Positions 1 through 9,124 are shown, counted from the first letter of the stretch. The stretch: 64,000 nucleotides of DNA from Candidatus Puniceispirillum sp. (GCA_016778895.1 JADHOR010000001.1:162459-226458); one strand, 5' to 3'. Program-made: numbers and translations. The notes: generated from the sequence alone by a model not told the origin.

Positions 1-534
1 GCCCTTGGCCAATGCTTGGGTCAATTGCGCCGGATCAATATCGCCATCTAATGGATCCCACTGGCCGCCATAAAGATCATGGGTTTCAAGAAACGGATAG
101 ATCGCCTGCATATCGGCATTCGCCATTTCTTCAAATTCGACCCCCATATGGCGGCCCATTGCCTGTACATGACGAAATTCTTCCATGCGTTGGCGGCTAT
201 GCGCTAATCGAATGGCTCCGGTGACATGATAATTCATCGGATAGTCGACCAGATCCCCCAGCTTGCGATAGAGCGCGGTTGAATAGGATTGGATCTTCAT
301 CATTGTCCATGACCCGACATAATTCGGGCAATTGCCCGCGGCGTGCCACGTCGAGCCTGATGTCAGCTCATTCTTTTCCAGCAAAACGCAATCTGACCAG
401 CCCATTTCCGCCAGATGGTAAAGCACCGAGCACCCAACAGCCCCGCCGCCAATCACCACCACACGCGCAGTTGCGGGAAGATTGGCCGATGCCTGTAATT
501 CGGTCTCTTTTGAAGTCACAGTTGCTTGCGTCAT
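1..534 (-). CDS. FAD-dependent dimethylglycine/sarcosine dehydrogenase-type oxidoreductase (N-terminal part)
   Basis: Only the first 178 codons lie in the window; the gene continues past base 1. An ATG at 532-534 opens a short polar leader followed by an FAD-binding Rossmann segment (VVVIGGGAVGCSVLYHLAEMG, glycines GGGAVG near residue 30), an acidic strand end (LLEKNELTSGSTWHAAG) and the GSTWHAAG loop typical of the dimethylglycine/sarcosine dehydrogenase family (DAO fold joined to a GcvT-like folate domain). In this family the flavin is attached through a His near this loop, and the enzyme demethylates N-methylated glycines. The folate-binding half is outside the window, so the exact substrate cannot be decided. 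The XRE-cupin gene lies directly upstream on the same strand, with a tandem repeat between them, so control by that regulator is plausible. Confidence 0.8.
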   Translation of the reverse strand, partial: MTQATVTSKETELQASANLPATARVVVIGGGAVGCSVLYHLAEMGWSDCVLLEKNELTSGSTWHAAGNCPNYVGSWTMMKIQSYSTALYRKLGDLVDYPMNYHVTGAIRLAHSRQRMEEFRHVQAMGRHMGVEFEEMANADMQAIYPFLETHDLYGGQWDPLDGDIDPAQLTQALAKG

Positions 535-564
535 GTTCTAATCTCCGCGTCCAGATCGCTTATT

Positions 565-598
565 TTACTTTCCCGTCAGGTCTTACTTTCCCGTCAGG
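565..598. repeat. Two direct 16-bp repeats upstream of the oxidoreductase gene
   Basis: TTACTTTCCCGTCAGG occurs at 565-580 and again, identically, at 583-598, an 18-bp period. The pair ends 31 bp before the start codon of the leftward oxidoreductase gene and lies between that gene and the XRE-cupin regulator. The placement suits a regulator-binding site, but a slippage duplication is equally possible. Confidence 0.6.
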
Positions 599-702
599 TT
601 CTTCTTTGTGCCCGATGTCTTATTCGTCCGGTTTCAGTAACCTGATTTTTCGGGTCTCGTCTTAATGCCGTCTTTGCCGTTCTCTTTTGGATGGGTCACA
701 CA

Positions 703-1311
703 TTAATAAACCGGCGGTGCAATCACCCATATCAAAACCGCGTTAGTCTTGCCCTCGTTGATCCAAGTGATCTCTTCGCCGGCAAACCGAAACGAGTCAC
801 CCGGATTAAGCTCAAACCGGACGCCATCGATAAACAGCACAAGGCTGCCCTCAATCACATAGCCAGCTTCTTCGGTTGGGCGGATAAATGGCTCAGGGCA
901 GCTTGCCCCCGGTGCAAAGACCGAATGCACAATCTCAAAAGCGCCGCCAAGATCCGGCGATAGCAAACTTTCGGCCAAGCCCTTTGATGCGTCACTCATA
1001 ACCCGCCTTGACCCGGCGCGCACAATATAGGCTGTCTCGTCACCATGGCCGCCATCGGTAAAGAAGAAACTAACCGGCAGCGAGAATAGACTGGCAACTT
1101 TGCGAATATCATCAAGCGTCGGCTCAGAAACATTACGCTCAACCTGTGATAGCCAGCCAACCGACCGGTCAAGCTGTTCCGCAAGATCGGTTAACGTCCA
1201 ATTGCGCGACCGGCGCAACGCACGAATATCACTGCCAATCTTGCCGCTTGACCTTAAGGGGGCTTTTGACCCAGTGCCTGCTTTGGCATCTTGTTTTAAA
1301 TCAATTAGCAT
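703..1311 (-). CDS. XRE-family transcriptional regulator with C-terminal cupin domain
   Basis: A DNA-binding regulator of about 202 residues. A helix-turn-helix of the XRE/SinR type lies near residues 30-85 (RALRRSRNWTLTDLAEQL, then GWLSQVERNVSEPTLDDI), followed by a small beta-rich cupin_2 domain (EEAGYVIEGSLVLFIDG, LNPGDSFRF) that in this family senses a small metabolite. The ATG at 1309-1311 is chosen because GGGGG stands 4 bases before it; the reading frame stays open to about 1428, but that stretch is AT-rich and looks like promoter DNA. Regulators of this class usually control amine, amino-acid or polyamine catabolism. The flavoprotein gene downstream on the same strand is the likely target. 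Confidence 0.85.
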   Translation of the reverse strand: MLIDLKQDAKAGTGSKAPLRSSGKIGSDIRALRRSRNWTLTDLAEQLDRSVGWLSQVERNVSEPTLDDIRKVASLFSLPVSFFFTDGGHGDETAYIVRAGSRRVMSDASKGLAESLLSPDLGGAFEIVHSVFAPGASCPEPFIRPTEEAGYVIEGSLVLFIDGVRFELNPGDSFRFAGEEITWINEGKTNAVLIWVIAPPVY

Positions 1312-1515
1312 CGATCCCCCGCGCCTGATGATTTCATCCTGAACCGAAGTAAATGAAAATTTCAATGTTTTTTTCACTGCTGTATAATTTTCATGGTTTT
1401 TTTTCATCAGGGCACGCAGAAACCTCACGAAAGGTCACGCGATTGACGGAGAATATAATCGGGGTATTTGACGGTTAGGATTGATGAGCGATCGGCGGTA
1501 TCGCCTTATCTGCAC

Positions 1516-1986
1516 TTACTGATCAGCAGGCCAGTCTGATGTTTCCTGATCGGCGGTGAACATATCTTGTCCAGTTGCACCGGTTAGCCATATCAACGCA
1601 ATGAAAACGCCTTTTGCGCGCGGTAGAACAAAATAGACACCGACAAGCGTGACCAGAGCCAGAATGGCAATTGCCAATATCGGCGATATCGTTGCATCGC
1701 GCCCAAAAACAATCATCAATGGTACCACCGCATGACCGATCACAAGCAAGGTCAGCCAGGCCGGCCCATCATCCGCGCTGATGTGGCGGAAATCTTCATT
1801 GCAATGCGCACAGCAAGGGTTTGGCGCAAGATAGCCAGATAGAACGGGCCCAATTCCGCATTGTGGACAGCGCTGTGCGATCCCCCGCCATAAAAGTGCA
1901 AAAGAGAACTGACGTGCCGGCGCGTGGTCAGCACCCGCTTGATCGGCATTAAATATGCGTGATGCTGGTGATTTTGTCGGATCCAT
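1516..1986 (-). CDS. DUF983 family membrane protein
   Basis: A small inner-membrane protein of about 156 residues. It has the DUF983 layout: a leading ALLWRGIAQRCPQCGIG with a CPxCG pair, a second CxxC pair (CCAHCNEDF), an acidic linker (ISADDGPAWL), then two hydrophobic helices (LTLLVIGHAVVPLMIVF; ILAIAILALVTLVGVYFVLP). The four cysteines suggest a zinc ribbon facing the cytoplasm. The function of the family is not established. ATG at 1984-1986 is preferred over a TTG 60 bases upstream, although neither has a strong ribosome-binding site. It is divergent from the spermidine-synthase-like gene. Confidence 0.8.
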   Translation of the reverse strand: MDPTKSPASRIFNADQAGADHAPARQFSFALLWRGIAQRCPQCGIGPVLSGYLAPNPCCAHCNEDFRHISADDGPAWLTLLVIGHAVVPLMIVFGRDATISPILAIAILALVTLVGVYFVLPRAKGVFIALIWLTGATGQDMFTADQETSDWPADQ

Positions 1987-2092
1987 GGTTGTTTTACTAA
2001 CACGCAAACCGAATAATTGAAATGCGACAGACGCGCACGCCCTCAATTACCCGTAAATGACTAGACACCAAAAAAGTGACGAAAGATTTGCC

Positions 2093-2818
2093 ATGAGCCG
2101 CTATTTCGAAGAACTCGATTACCAGCCCACTGCCATTGGCCCCATATCGCTGCGGCGGCGGCGCGAATTACGCCTTGATGTTGATGTGCTGGAAATCATG
2201 CTTGGCGATGAACATTTGATGTCCGATCTGTTTACGACATCTGAGGTAGCGCTTGCCGAACACGGCCTTGCTGCAATTTCGGATAACCGGCGATTGTCAG
2301 TTGTTGTTGGCGGGCTCGGCATGGGTTTTACTGCGGATGCGGCATTGAATGACAGTCGGATTGATGATCTGCTGATCATCGAAAAACTGGCCCCAGTAAT
2401 TGGGTGGCATGAAACGGGGATGATCCCCCTGGGCAAACGCCTTGTCGGTGATCCCAAATGCCACTTTGTTGAGGGCGATTTTTTTCAGATGGCAGCGGGG
2501 CATAACGGATTCGATCCAGCGCAGCCCGAGCGCCGTTTTGATGCCATATTGCTGGATATTGATCATGCGCCAGATTTTCACCTTGCACCTGCCCATGCCG
2601 GATTTTACCAGCCCGAAGGCCTGATGAAGCTGCAGCATCACCTCAAGAATGGCGGCATCTTTGCGCTTTGGTCAAACGACCCGCCTGATGATGATTTTAC
2701 CCGCCGGCTGCTATCGGTATTTAGCGAGGCGAGCGCGGTTGCGGTGCCGTTCCATAACCCGCTTCAAGATCGCGATTTTTTGCAAAGCATCTATCTGGCA
2801 CGGCGCGAATTGGCTTAA
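2093..2818 (+). CDS. Spermidine synthase-like methyltransferase-fold protein
   Basis: About 241 residues with the spermidine synthase/class I methyltransferase fold. The nucleotide-binding strand-loop is SVVVGGLGMGFTADAAL (GGLGMG), followed by the acidic strand end LLIIEKLAPVIGWHE and later the active-site-like DAILLDIDHAPDF. The family transfers aminopropyl groups or, in many bacterial relatives, has no assigned reaction. There is no polyamine gene beside it, so the specific reaction is open. ATG at 2093 follows GAAAG; an in-frame ATG at 2057 is possible. The convergent gene on the other side ends in a strong terminator at 2822-2846. Confidence 0.7.
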   Translation: MSRYFEELDYQPTAIGPISLRRRRELRLDVDVLEIMLGDEHLMSDLFTTSEVALAEHGLAAISDNRRLSVVVGGLGMGFTADAALNDSRIDDLLIIEKLAPVIGWHETGMIPLGKRLVGDPKCHFVEGDFFQMAAGHNGFDPAQPERRFDAILLDIDHAPDFHLAPAHAGFYQPEGLMKLQHHLKNGGIFALWSNDPPDDDFTRRLLSVFSEASAVAVPFHNPLQDRDFLQSIYLARRELA

Positions 2819-2821
2819 CCC

Positions 2822-2846
2822 AAAAAAACCCCCCAACCATTGGGGG
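2822..2846 (-). terminator. Rho-independent terminator of the DksA/TraR-like gene
   Basis: Read leftward, CCCCCAA-TGG-TTGGGGG (2846 to 2830) forms a 7-bp GC-rich stem with a 3-base loop, followed by one G and seven T. It lies 15 bases past the leftward gene's stop and just past the convergent rightward gene, so it may insulate both. Confidence 0.85.
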
Positions 2847-2861
2847 TGCTTTAGGGGGGCG

Positions 2862-3194
2862 CTAGGCACAATCAATACACAGCGTTACCGCCGGATCAAC
2901 TGCCAGCCGCCCGGATGCAATATCACCGTCACATTTCAAACAAAACCCGTAATCGCCTGCCTCGATCCGGCGCAATGCAGCGGTAAGTGCTAAAAGGCGC
3001 TGCTGGCGGCGTTCTTCGGTTGCCAATTCCATAGATTGCTGCTGCATTGCATCCATGCGTGATAGGCGGCCAACTGATTGCTGATCAAGCATCACCGGCG
3101 CACGGCTAGGTTTGGCCGTTTCACTCAGCTGTTTTAAGGCATCGATCTCGCGCTGGATGATCGCTGTCATGTGATCAAGGTCTATGCTGGTCAT
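2862..3194 (-). CDS. DksA/TraR-family C4 zinc-finger protein (short form)
   Basis: A 110-residue protein of the short TraR-like branch of the DksA family, which binds RNA polymerase through the secondary channel. A helical N-terminus (AIIQREIDALKQL, EERRQQRLLALTAALRRIEAG) leads to a C4 zinc finger, CLKCDG with CIDC 17 residues on, at the extreme C-terminus. The GDYG-x-C junction just before the finger is typical. ATG at 3192-3194 is chosen because it follows GGCAGG; the open frame continues about 100 bases upstream without a better start. It is far shorter than DksA (about 150 residues) and lacks the full coiled-coil, so a DksA-like role is likely but not certain. Confidence 0.8.
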   Translation of the reverse strand: MTSIDLDHMTAIIQREIDALKQLSETAKPSRAPVMLDQQSVGRLSRMDAMQQQSMELATEERRQQRLLALTAALRRIEAGDYGFCLKCDGDIASGRLAVDPAVTLCIDCA

Positions 3195-3357
3195 TACCTG
3201 CCTATATTTCTGTTTTGGGTCAATCTGCCAGCATAAGACTTGTTCCCTGCAACAGAATAACCACATAGTTTGCGTATAACTCACTATTGGGGGCAAAATA
3301 GTACTAGTATGTTTTGGATTAAATTTGCCGAACCACTCGCAAGGGCTTTTTTCAACG

Positions 3358-4575
3358 ATGCCTCATTTTTATCTGATTAAATCTATTCGGCAAGGAAGCG
3401 GCCGCCTGATCACTGCTGCGGCTTGCCATAATCTCATGCTTGCTTGGGCAATCTTTGGGTGGCTGTTTTTTGGCGGAATAGGCGCTATCGGGATGGTAAC
3501 GCCAGCAATCTCCGCCCCCTTAATTCAGCAGATCGGCGCGCCGCTATCGCACCCGTGGGGCATGGATTTTCTGGATAAACGGCAATTATTTGTTACCGAG
3601 CGTGATGGCAATCTTTTTCTTGTCGATCTTTTGACCGGCGATCGCAAAACCATCGGCAATTTGCCCGCTGTTTCGGCGAACCGGCAGGGCGGGCTGCTAG
3701 ATGTCGCGGTGAAAGCGCCAGCTGGCATGATTTCGGGAAATATCTCCGGCACTGATTCAAGCGATGATGCTGCCACTATCTATCTTTGTTATAGCCTGCA
3801 AATTGGCAATGAAACCGTTACCGCGATTGATCGTGCCGGATTTGACGGCAATAACCTGACCGACCGAACAACGATTTTCCGCGCAAATAATCCGACGCGT
3901 AATGCGATTCATTATGGCTGCCGCATTGTGCTTGATGAAACCTATTTATATGCCAGCCTTGGCGAACGAGGTGATCGCCATGATGCACAGGCCCCCTCCC
4001 TCCACGCCGGCGCGATCATCCGGCTTTTCCATGATGGCAGCACGCCGCCCGACAATCCAAGGCTGGACGGCTGGGCCCCTGAACTATGGACCAAGGGGCA
4101 TCGCAACCCGCAAGGCCTAGCAATCAACCCGTCAAATGGCGAAATCTGGGCGCATGAGCATGGCCCACGCGGCGGTGATGAAATAAACATCATTGAGGCC
4201 GGCCACAATTACGGCTGGCCCAAAGTCAGCCATGGCAAGGAATATATCGGCGGCAGTATTGGCAGCGGTACAAGCGCTCCCGGCCTTAGCGACCCTGTTT
4301 GGGTTTGGACCCCGTCAATCGCCCCGTCAGGCATGACTTTTTATCAAGGCGAGATGTTTCCCTATTTAAACGGGCATCTACTGGTTGGCTCGCTAAAATT
4401 CGAGCGGCTCTATCTTGTAATAATTGAAAACGGTCGACCGGTTCGAGAATCCGTCATGCTGGACGGCGCTATCGGGCGGGTGCGTGATGTTGCGGTTGCG
4501 TTTGACGGCAGCGTCCTTCTGCTTAGTGACGAGGGCAAAGGCGGTCTTTACCGGATTGCCGAAGCCGGGCAATAG
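3358..4575 (+). CDS. PQQ-dependent aldose sugar dehydrogenase (soluble, YliI type)
   Basis: About 405 residues of the glucose/sorbosone dehydrogenase six-bladed propeller family. An N-terminal hydrophobic stretch (LAWAIFGWLFFGGIGAIGM) ending near PAISA looks like an export signal, so the enzyme probably works in the periplasm. Family landmarks include HPWGMDFL, LLDVAVKA, GHRNPQGLA, EIWAHEHGPRGGDEINI, GHNYGWP and a late SGMTFYQG. These enzymes oxidise aldoses with bound pyrroloquinoline quinone and pass electrons to quinone or cytochrome. No PQQ biosynthesis gene is in the window. ATG at 3358 is the first ATG of the frame; an in-frame ATG about 48 bases further on would also keep the signal. 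Confidence 0.85.
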   Translation: MPHFYLIKSIRQGSGRLITAAACHNLMLAWAIFGWLFFGGIGAIGMVTPAISAPLIQQIGAPLSHPWGMDFLDKRQLFVTERDGNLFLVDLLTGDRKTIGNLPAVSANRQGGLLDVAVKAPAGMISGNISGTDSSDDAATIYLCYSLQIGNETVTAIDRAGFDGNNLTDRTTIFRANNPTRNAIHYGCRIVLDETYLYASLGERGDRHDAQAPSLHAGAIIRLFHDGSTPPDNPRLDGWAPELWTKGHRNPQGLAINPSNGEIWAHEHGPRGGDEINIIEAGHNYGWPKVSHGKEYIGGSIGSGTSAPGLSDPVWVWTPSIAPSGMTFYQGEMFPYLNGHLLVGSLKFERLYLVIIENGRPVRESVMLDGAIGRVRDVAVAFDGSVLLLSDEGKGGLYRIAEAGQ

Positions 4576-4683
4576 CAGCCTCGATTTCTCTATAAGCCCG
4601 CCCCCCATCTGGATTGCCCCATCTGGATGCCAGAAGCCTATGTACAGGATGATTGCGCCGATAAAGGCGTCGGCGACCCGGCT

Positions 4684-4911
4684 TTAGAAGCGGTTTATTA
4701 ACCAGCGCAGCATAAACACCCCAATGGCAATCAGCATCATCGGGCCACCAATCATTTTTAACAATGTGGCAAGTGGCGCGTTTGTATCTTTCTTTGCGGC
4801 CTTCTTGGCGAGGCTTTCGCCCGAGATGTAGAGCGCATAACCGGCACCAGCAACAGCCATCAGAATGATTGTCTGTGAACTCAGCCCATCCATGATACCG
4901 GTACCAAACAT
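4684..4911 (-). CDS. Small two-helix membrane protein, unknown function
   Basis: A 75-residue protein with two predicted membrane helices (TIILMAVAGAGYALYI near residues 14-29 and LLKMIGGPMMLIAIGVFML near 49-67) joined by a lysine-rich loop (SLAKKAAKKDTNAP). ATG at 4909-4911 is preceded by AAAAGGG at good spacing, which supports it as a real gene despite its size. I do not recognise the family. It lies alone between the sugar dehydrogenase and the MATE pump, divergent from the latter. Confidence 0.65.
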   Translation of the reverse strand: MFGTGIMDGLSSQTIILMAVAGAGYALYISGESLAKKAAKKDTNAPLATLLKMIGGPMMLIAIGVFMLRWLINRF

Positions 4912-5031
4912 ATATTTTTCGCCCTTTTAAGATGATGATGATCCTAGCTGCGGGCAACCTATCGCGAAAGCGCCGACGACCGCAACAAAAAGACGATTGA
5001 AACCACCGTGAATGAAGCGTAAGCAATCGGA

Positions 5032-6444
5032 ATGACAAAAACGCATGACCTTACCAAAGGATCACTGGCCGGACATTTCCTGCGGCTTGCCTTGCCTGCC
5101 GCCATTGGCATGGTATTTTCAACCCTTTATAATGTAGTCGATGTGTTTTTTGCTGGCTTGATCAGCACCGATGCACAGGCCGGTCTGGCAATTTCCTTTC
5201 AGGCCTTTTTCATTTTTGTTACCGTGGGCTTTGGTCTTGGCTCGGCGATGACCGCGCTTGTTGGCAACGCCATTGGCGCCAAAAATGACCATGACGCCAG
5301 CTTGGTTGCAACCCAAGGTGTAGGGTTTGCCATTGTTGCATCTGGCTTGTTAATGGCAGCGGCCTATTTCATTGGCCCCCATTTGCTGAGCTTTATTTCG
5401 ACCGAAGGCGCTTACCGCGATGCTGGTGCGGCCTATTTCACAATATTGCTGCTCAGTCTTCCGGGCTTTGTTACTGGCTATGGACTAAACGGATTATTGC
5501 AGGCGCAAGGTGATTCCGTGTCAATGCAATATGCGCTAATTGGTGCTTTTTTTGCAAATATCGGACTGAACCCACTGATGATGTTCGGCATCCCCGGCAT
5601 ATGGAACGGTCTGGGCTTTGATGGCATTGCCGCGGCAACGGTAATCAGCCAAACCGGGGTGATGATTTTCATCGGGATCAGGTTGTCTCGCTCGTCCCTT
5701 TTGGCGCAGAAAACGATTACCAATATCTTGCCTAACCTTGCGGTATACCGACAAATTATGGCGCAGCTTCTGCCAACAACATTCACCATGCTGGTGATGT
5801 TTTCTGCTGGCTTTATCGTGCAGTTCTATCTCAAATCATTTGGCACGTCAGCAGTCGCTGCTTACGGCGTCGCCTTGCGTGTTGAACAGTTATTTTTGCT
5901 GCCGGTGTTTGGCCTGACCGGCGCATTATTGCCCATTGCGGCACAAAATTTTGGCGCTGGCGAGCGTGATCGCGTCCGCATCGCCTTATTTACCTGTTGG
6001 AAATTTGGCTGGCTGTTCATGCTAGTGGCGTGCCCAACGCTTTATTTTGCGGCACCGTTACTGATGCGCAGCTTTACCACCGACCCTGACGTGATTGCTA
6101 TCGGCGTCAGCTATCTGCGGGTGGACGGCTTTATCCTGCCAATCTATATGATGCTTTTTGCGATCAATTCATTTTTGCAGGCATTGAAAAAGCCGATTTG
6201 GACATTGCTAATTGGCATTTATCGTCAGGCCTTTGGCGTGGCTTTTTTCAGCTATATTTTTGTTCATATCTTGGGATTTGGCGTCGTTGGCGTCTGGTAT
6301 GGCATTGCCACAAGTGTTCTTTCTGGCTTGATCCTATCGCTATTCCTTGCGCATCACGCATCAATCCCACTGATTGGCGGTGTTTTTCTCGGTCTAAACT
6401 CCGCTGATTTCAACTCTGCTCATGAAAAATCGAAACAAAAATAG
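5032..6444 (+). CDS. MATE-family multidrug efflux transporter
   Basis: A 470-residue integral membrane protein with the twelve-helix two-bundle layout of MATE exporters, which use an H+ or Na+ gradient to expel cationic drugs and metabolites. The start is typical (LTKGSLAGHFLRLALPAAIGM, then STLYNVVDVFFAGLI), the two halves each begin with this pattern, and the LLPVFGLTGALLPIAAQNFGAG segment is the second-half signature. ATG at 5032 has only a weak ribosome-binding site. Its stop lies 17 bases from the stop of the convergent molybdopterin-binding gene. The substrate is unknown. Confidence 0.9.
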   Translation: MTKTHDLTKGSLAGHFLRLALPAAIGMVFSTLYNVVDVFFAGLISTDAQAGLAISFQAFFIFVTVGFGLGSAMTALVGNAIGAKNDHDASLVATQGVGFAIVASGLLMAAAYFIGPHLLSFISTEGAYRDAGAAYFTILLLSLPGFVTGYGLNGLLQAQGDSVSMQYALIGAFFANIGLNPLMMFGIPGIWNGLGFDGIAAATVISQTGVMIFIGIRLSRSSLLAQKTITNILPNLAVYRQIMAQLLPTTFTMLVMFSAGFIVQFYLKSFGTSAVAAYGVALRVEQLFLLPVFGLTGALLPIAAQNFGAGERDRVRIALFTCWKFGWLFMLVACPTLYFAAPLLMRSFTTDPDVIAIGVSYLRVDGFILPIYMMLFAINSFLQALKKPIWTLLIGIYRQAFGVAFFSYIFVHILGFGVVGVWYGIATSVLSGLILSLFLAHHASIPLIGGVFLGLNSADFNSAHEKSKQK

Positions 6445-6461
6445 CCGTTTTAGGGCAGATG

Positions 6462-8135
6462 CTAATGCTGACCCTTTTCAACATCACGCGTCATTGCGGC
6501 AAGCGCCTCGGCCGTATCGACGTCTTGGAAAATAGCTGGATCATCACAATTTACCAGATTTTGGGCGGCCAGATGATCATCCAGCAATTGCCGACCACCG
6601 CTATCTCCAGTTAGAGCCGATAATTCGGGGAAAAATGCCCGTCCCCACAATACCGGATTACCGCGCTTGCCAGCCTTCGTCGGCAAGGTGATGCAGCGCT
6701 GATGATCATCGAGTTGCAGATGGTTTTGCACCAGCAATTCAAGCACCTCTGGCGATACCAATGGCATATCACCAAGCGCGATCACGACATCGGTTACATC
6801 TGCATCAAGCACGCCAACGCCGACCCCAACCGAGGCTGCCTGACCGCGGGCATGATCAGGATTAAACACAAGGGTCACCGGCAAGCCTTTGAGCGCGGCC
6901 GCGACCTTGTCTGCCTCATGGCCAATTACAATAATTAACGGCGATAGCGCAGCCGCAACCATCGCTTCGGCGGCGTGCCTGATAAGCGGCTTTCCAGCAA
7001 TCGGCGCCAGTAATTTATTGACCGACCCCATGCGCCGCGACTGACCTGCAGCCAGAAGAATACCAGCCATTTTATCTTCGCTCGGCGGGATTGTCGCAAG
7101 TGCGCGCGGCATCGGCCGTGAGGCAATTTCCATCAACAAACCACCCGCCGCCATCTCGGCAAGCTCATGGCGACTAAGTGGTATATCCGCCAGCACCAAT
7201 TGCAGAACCCAATCCAGCCCGTTGAGTTTCGGCGAGCGCGCACAGCCTGGCATTCCAATCACATGATGATGACCCTGCCCGGCGACGTTCTCGGCAAATC
7301 TGGTAGGTTTGGCAATTTTGGCAACCATCAACAGATTACCCGGATCAACCGCAAGGCCAAATTGATCGATCTGCCCGCCTGCAAGAATGACTGCCTGCGG
7401 CACCTCATCCTGACGGTCAATTATTGCCGATCCGCCGCAGATCAGAATCATCTCGACACCGGCCGCCACCATAATGCTGATTTCGGCCGCAACGACCTCG
7501 CGGTCATGCGCACAAATACTGCACTCTACAAGATCACAGCCAAGCTGGTTGAGGCGTGTCCGTGTAACAGTTTCCGTGGCCTTAAACAGCCGATCTTTCT
7601 GTCCCGGAAGCCGCGTTTGGATCAGCCCAACACTAGCCTCGCGCAAGCCGTAAAAGGCAAAGGCTTTTCGTTCAAAAAGCAGGTTTTCAATCGCCAAAAT
7701 TGACGCCTCGGCGACAAAAAACGGGATAATTTTCAAGGTTGCTGCCATCTGACCAGATTCAAGAAACTGATTATGCTGCACCAGCGCAAAGGTGATCGCC
7801 TCATCAACCTCGTTCAGCTGACGGATAAGGTCGCGGTCATAGCGGATGATGCCGCGTTGTTGCGTGCGGATATTAACCCGTCCTGTCGCAGCGCGGGTAA
7901 AATCAACCGCGCTCGGCGACAAGGCCTTGGCCAGCCGTTCAGCCGCAACATCCTCATGTACATCATCCAGATCAGGCTTTGCGCAGACAAGCGATGAGAT
8001 GCCCTCGGCACGCAGCCGTTCAAGCATCGCCCTATCCAGTAATGTTCCCTTTGATAGAGTGCCGTGAGAGCTGGTGTGTCGATGCGCTAATAAAAGCCCC
8101 TCACAATCATCAAGCGGGAATCTTGCCAGCTTCAT
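6462..8135 (-). CDS. Molybdopterin-binding / MobA-like nucleotidyltransferase fusion protein
   Basis: A 557-residue fusion. The N-terminal two thirds resemble MoeA/MogA-type molybdopterin-binding proteins (AAGVEMILICGGSAIIDRQDEVP; GMPGCARSPKLNGLDW). From about residue 350 there is a complete MobA/MocA-like nucleotidyltransferase (GILLAAGQSRRMGSVNKLLAPI, then ALGDMPLVSP). Relatives attach CMP to molybdopterin, giving the cytosine dinucleotide cofactor of xanthine-oxidase-family enzymes, including CO dehydrogenase. It is the last gene of the coxD-coxE-xdhC operon, and its ATG overlaps the xdhC stop by one base. It therefore very likely finishes the cofactor for the divergent coxSLM product. Confidence 0.85.
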   Translation of the reverse strand: MKLARFPLDDCEGLLLAHRHTSSHGTLSKGTLLDRAMLERLRAEGISSLVCAKPDLDDVHEDVAAERLAKALSPSAVDFTRAATGRVNIRTQQRGIIRYDRDLIRQLNEVDEAITFALVQHNQFLESGQMAATLKIIPFFVAEASILAIENLLFERKAFAFYGLREASVGLIQTRLPGQKDRLFKATETVTRTRLNQLGCDLVECSICAHDREVVAAEISIMVAAGVEMILICGGSAIIDRQDEVPQAVILAGGQIDQFGLAVDPGNLLMVAKIAKPTRFAENVAGQGHHHVIGMPGCARSPKLNGLDWVLQLVLADIPLSRHELAEMAAGGLLMEIASRPMPRALATIPPSEDKMAGILLAAGQSRRMGSVNKLLAPIAGKPLIRHAAEAMVAAALSPLIIVIGHEADKVAAALKGLPVTLVFNPDHARGQAASVGVGVGVLDADVTDVVIALGDMPLVSPEVLELLVQNHLQLDDHQRCITLPTKAGKRGNPVLWGRAFFPELSALTGDSGGRQLLDDHLAAQNLVNCDDPAIFQDVDTAEALAAMTRDVEKGQH

Positions 8136-9124
8136 TACACCGGCTTCCCACGAAAGGCTGCCACCAGTTCAGCCAGAACCGAAATAGCAATTTCGGCTGG
8201 TGTCTTGGCACCAATATCCAAACCGGCCGGCCCTTTAATTCGCCCAATATCAGCATCACTAAAACCGGCATCGCCAAGCCGTTGCAGCCGTGCCGCATGG
8301 GTTCGTTTACTGCCAAGGCAGGCAATGTGAAATAATGGTTTGCCGAGCACCATATGCAACGCCGCATCATCAATCTTGGGGTCATGCGTCAATGCAACGA
8401 GCGCGGTTTCCTGATCAAGCCCGATCTCACCAAGAACACGGTCCGGCCAATCAAACACAACATCAATGCCCGGAAATCTGTCAGCTGTGGCAAATGTCCG
8501 CCTCGGATCGATCACTGTCACGACAAAACCGGCCTGCGATGCCATAGAGGCCAGATGCTGGCTGATATGAACCGCGCCGACAATGATAATGTGCGGGCGC
8601 GGTGTCTGCACAAACCAGAATTCATCATCGATCAATTCGCTTTTTGGCGGCAATGATTTAGCGCGCCGTGCACCACCACCGGAAACCGAAAGACAAAACC
8701 CAACCGGCACACGTTGTGCCAGAGATTTTGCCGCATCGTCGAGCAAAGCCGGGGCAAATCCGGTTTTTGAAACCGCCATAACAAGAATGGAAATCTGTCC
8801 ACCGCATGAAAGGCCAACCTCCCACGCAGTCGAATCGGCAACGCCAAAATCCAGCCGCTGGCTGCCGCCGGCTTCAATCATCTCCAGCGCGGCGTCAATA
8901 ACCGCCCCTTCAACACAACCACCTGACACCGAACCGGCGACCTGTCCGTCACCACGCACCAGCATCAGACTGCCAACCTGACGCGGCGATGATCCCCAAG
9001 TCTGGATCACAAACGCCAACGCAAGCTTATGGCCCGTATTCTGCCAGCGTGACGCCTGAAGCAACAACTCATCATCGGCAAGCATCAAACGACGATCAAG
9101 ATGTTCACTGGGCTGATCAGTCAT
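8135..9124 (-). CDS. XdhC/CoxI-family molybdenum cofactor insertion chaperone
   Basis: A 329-residue XdhC/CoxI homologue. The N-terminal XdhC_CoxI motif (TWGSSPRQVGSLMLV, then SGGCVEGAV) is followed by a C-terminal Rossmann domain (IIIVGAVHISQHLA; VALTHDPKIDDAAL). Members bind and sulfurate the Mo cofactor and deliver it to a specific molybdenum hydroxylase. Its start shares an ATGA overlap with the end of coxE and its stop overlaps the next start, so the set is translationally coupled. The partner enzyme is expected to be the CoxSLM-type hydroxylase encoded divergently. Confidence 0.88.
   Translation of the reverse strand: MTDQPSEHLDRRLMLADDELLLQASRWQNTGHKLALAFVIQTWGSSPRQVGSLMLVRGDGQVAGSVSGGCVEGAVIDAALEMIEAGGSQRLDFGVADSTAWEVGLSCGGQISILVMAVSKTGFAPALLDDAAKSLAQRVPVGFCLSVSGGGARRAKSLPPKSELIDDEFWFVQTPRPHIIIVGAVHISQHLASMASQAGFVVTVIDPRRTFATADRFPGIDVVFDWPDRVLGEIGLDQETALVALTHDPKIDDAALHMVLGKPLFHIACLGSKRTHAARLQRLGDAGFSDADIGRIKGPAGLDIGAKTPAEIAISVLAELVAAFRGKPV

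Noticed and set aside
279..665. Rightward open frame of 128 codons
   Set aside because: It runs antisense to the flavoprotein N-terminus, which has a clear FAD motif on the other strand, and shows no domain pattern.
7167..7703. Rightward 178-codon frame inside the molybdopterin-binding gene
   Set aside because: Antisense to a well-supported gene; composition and lack of motifs indicate an accidental frame.
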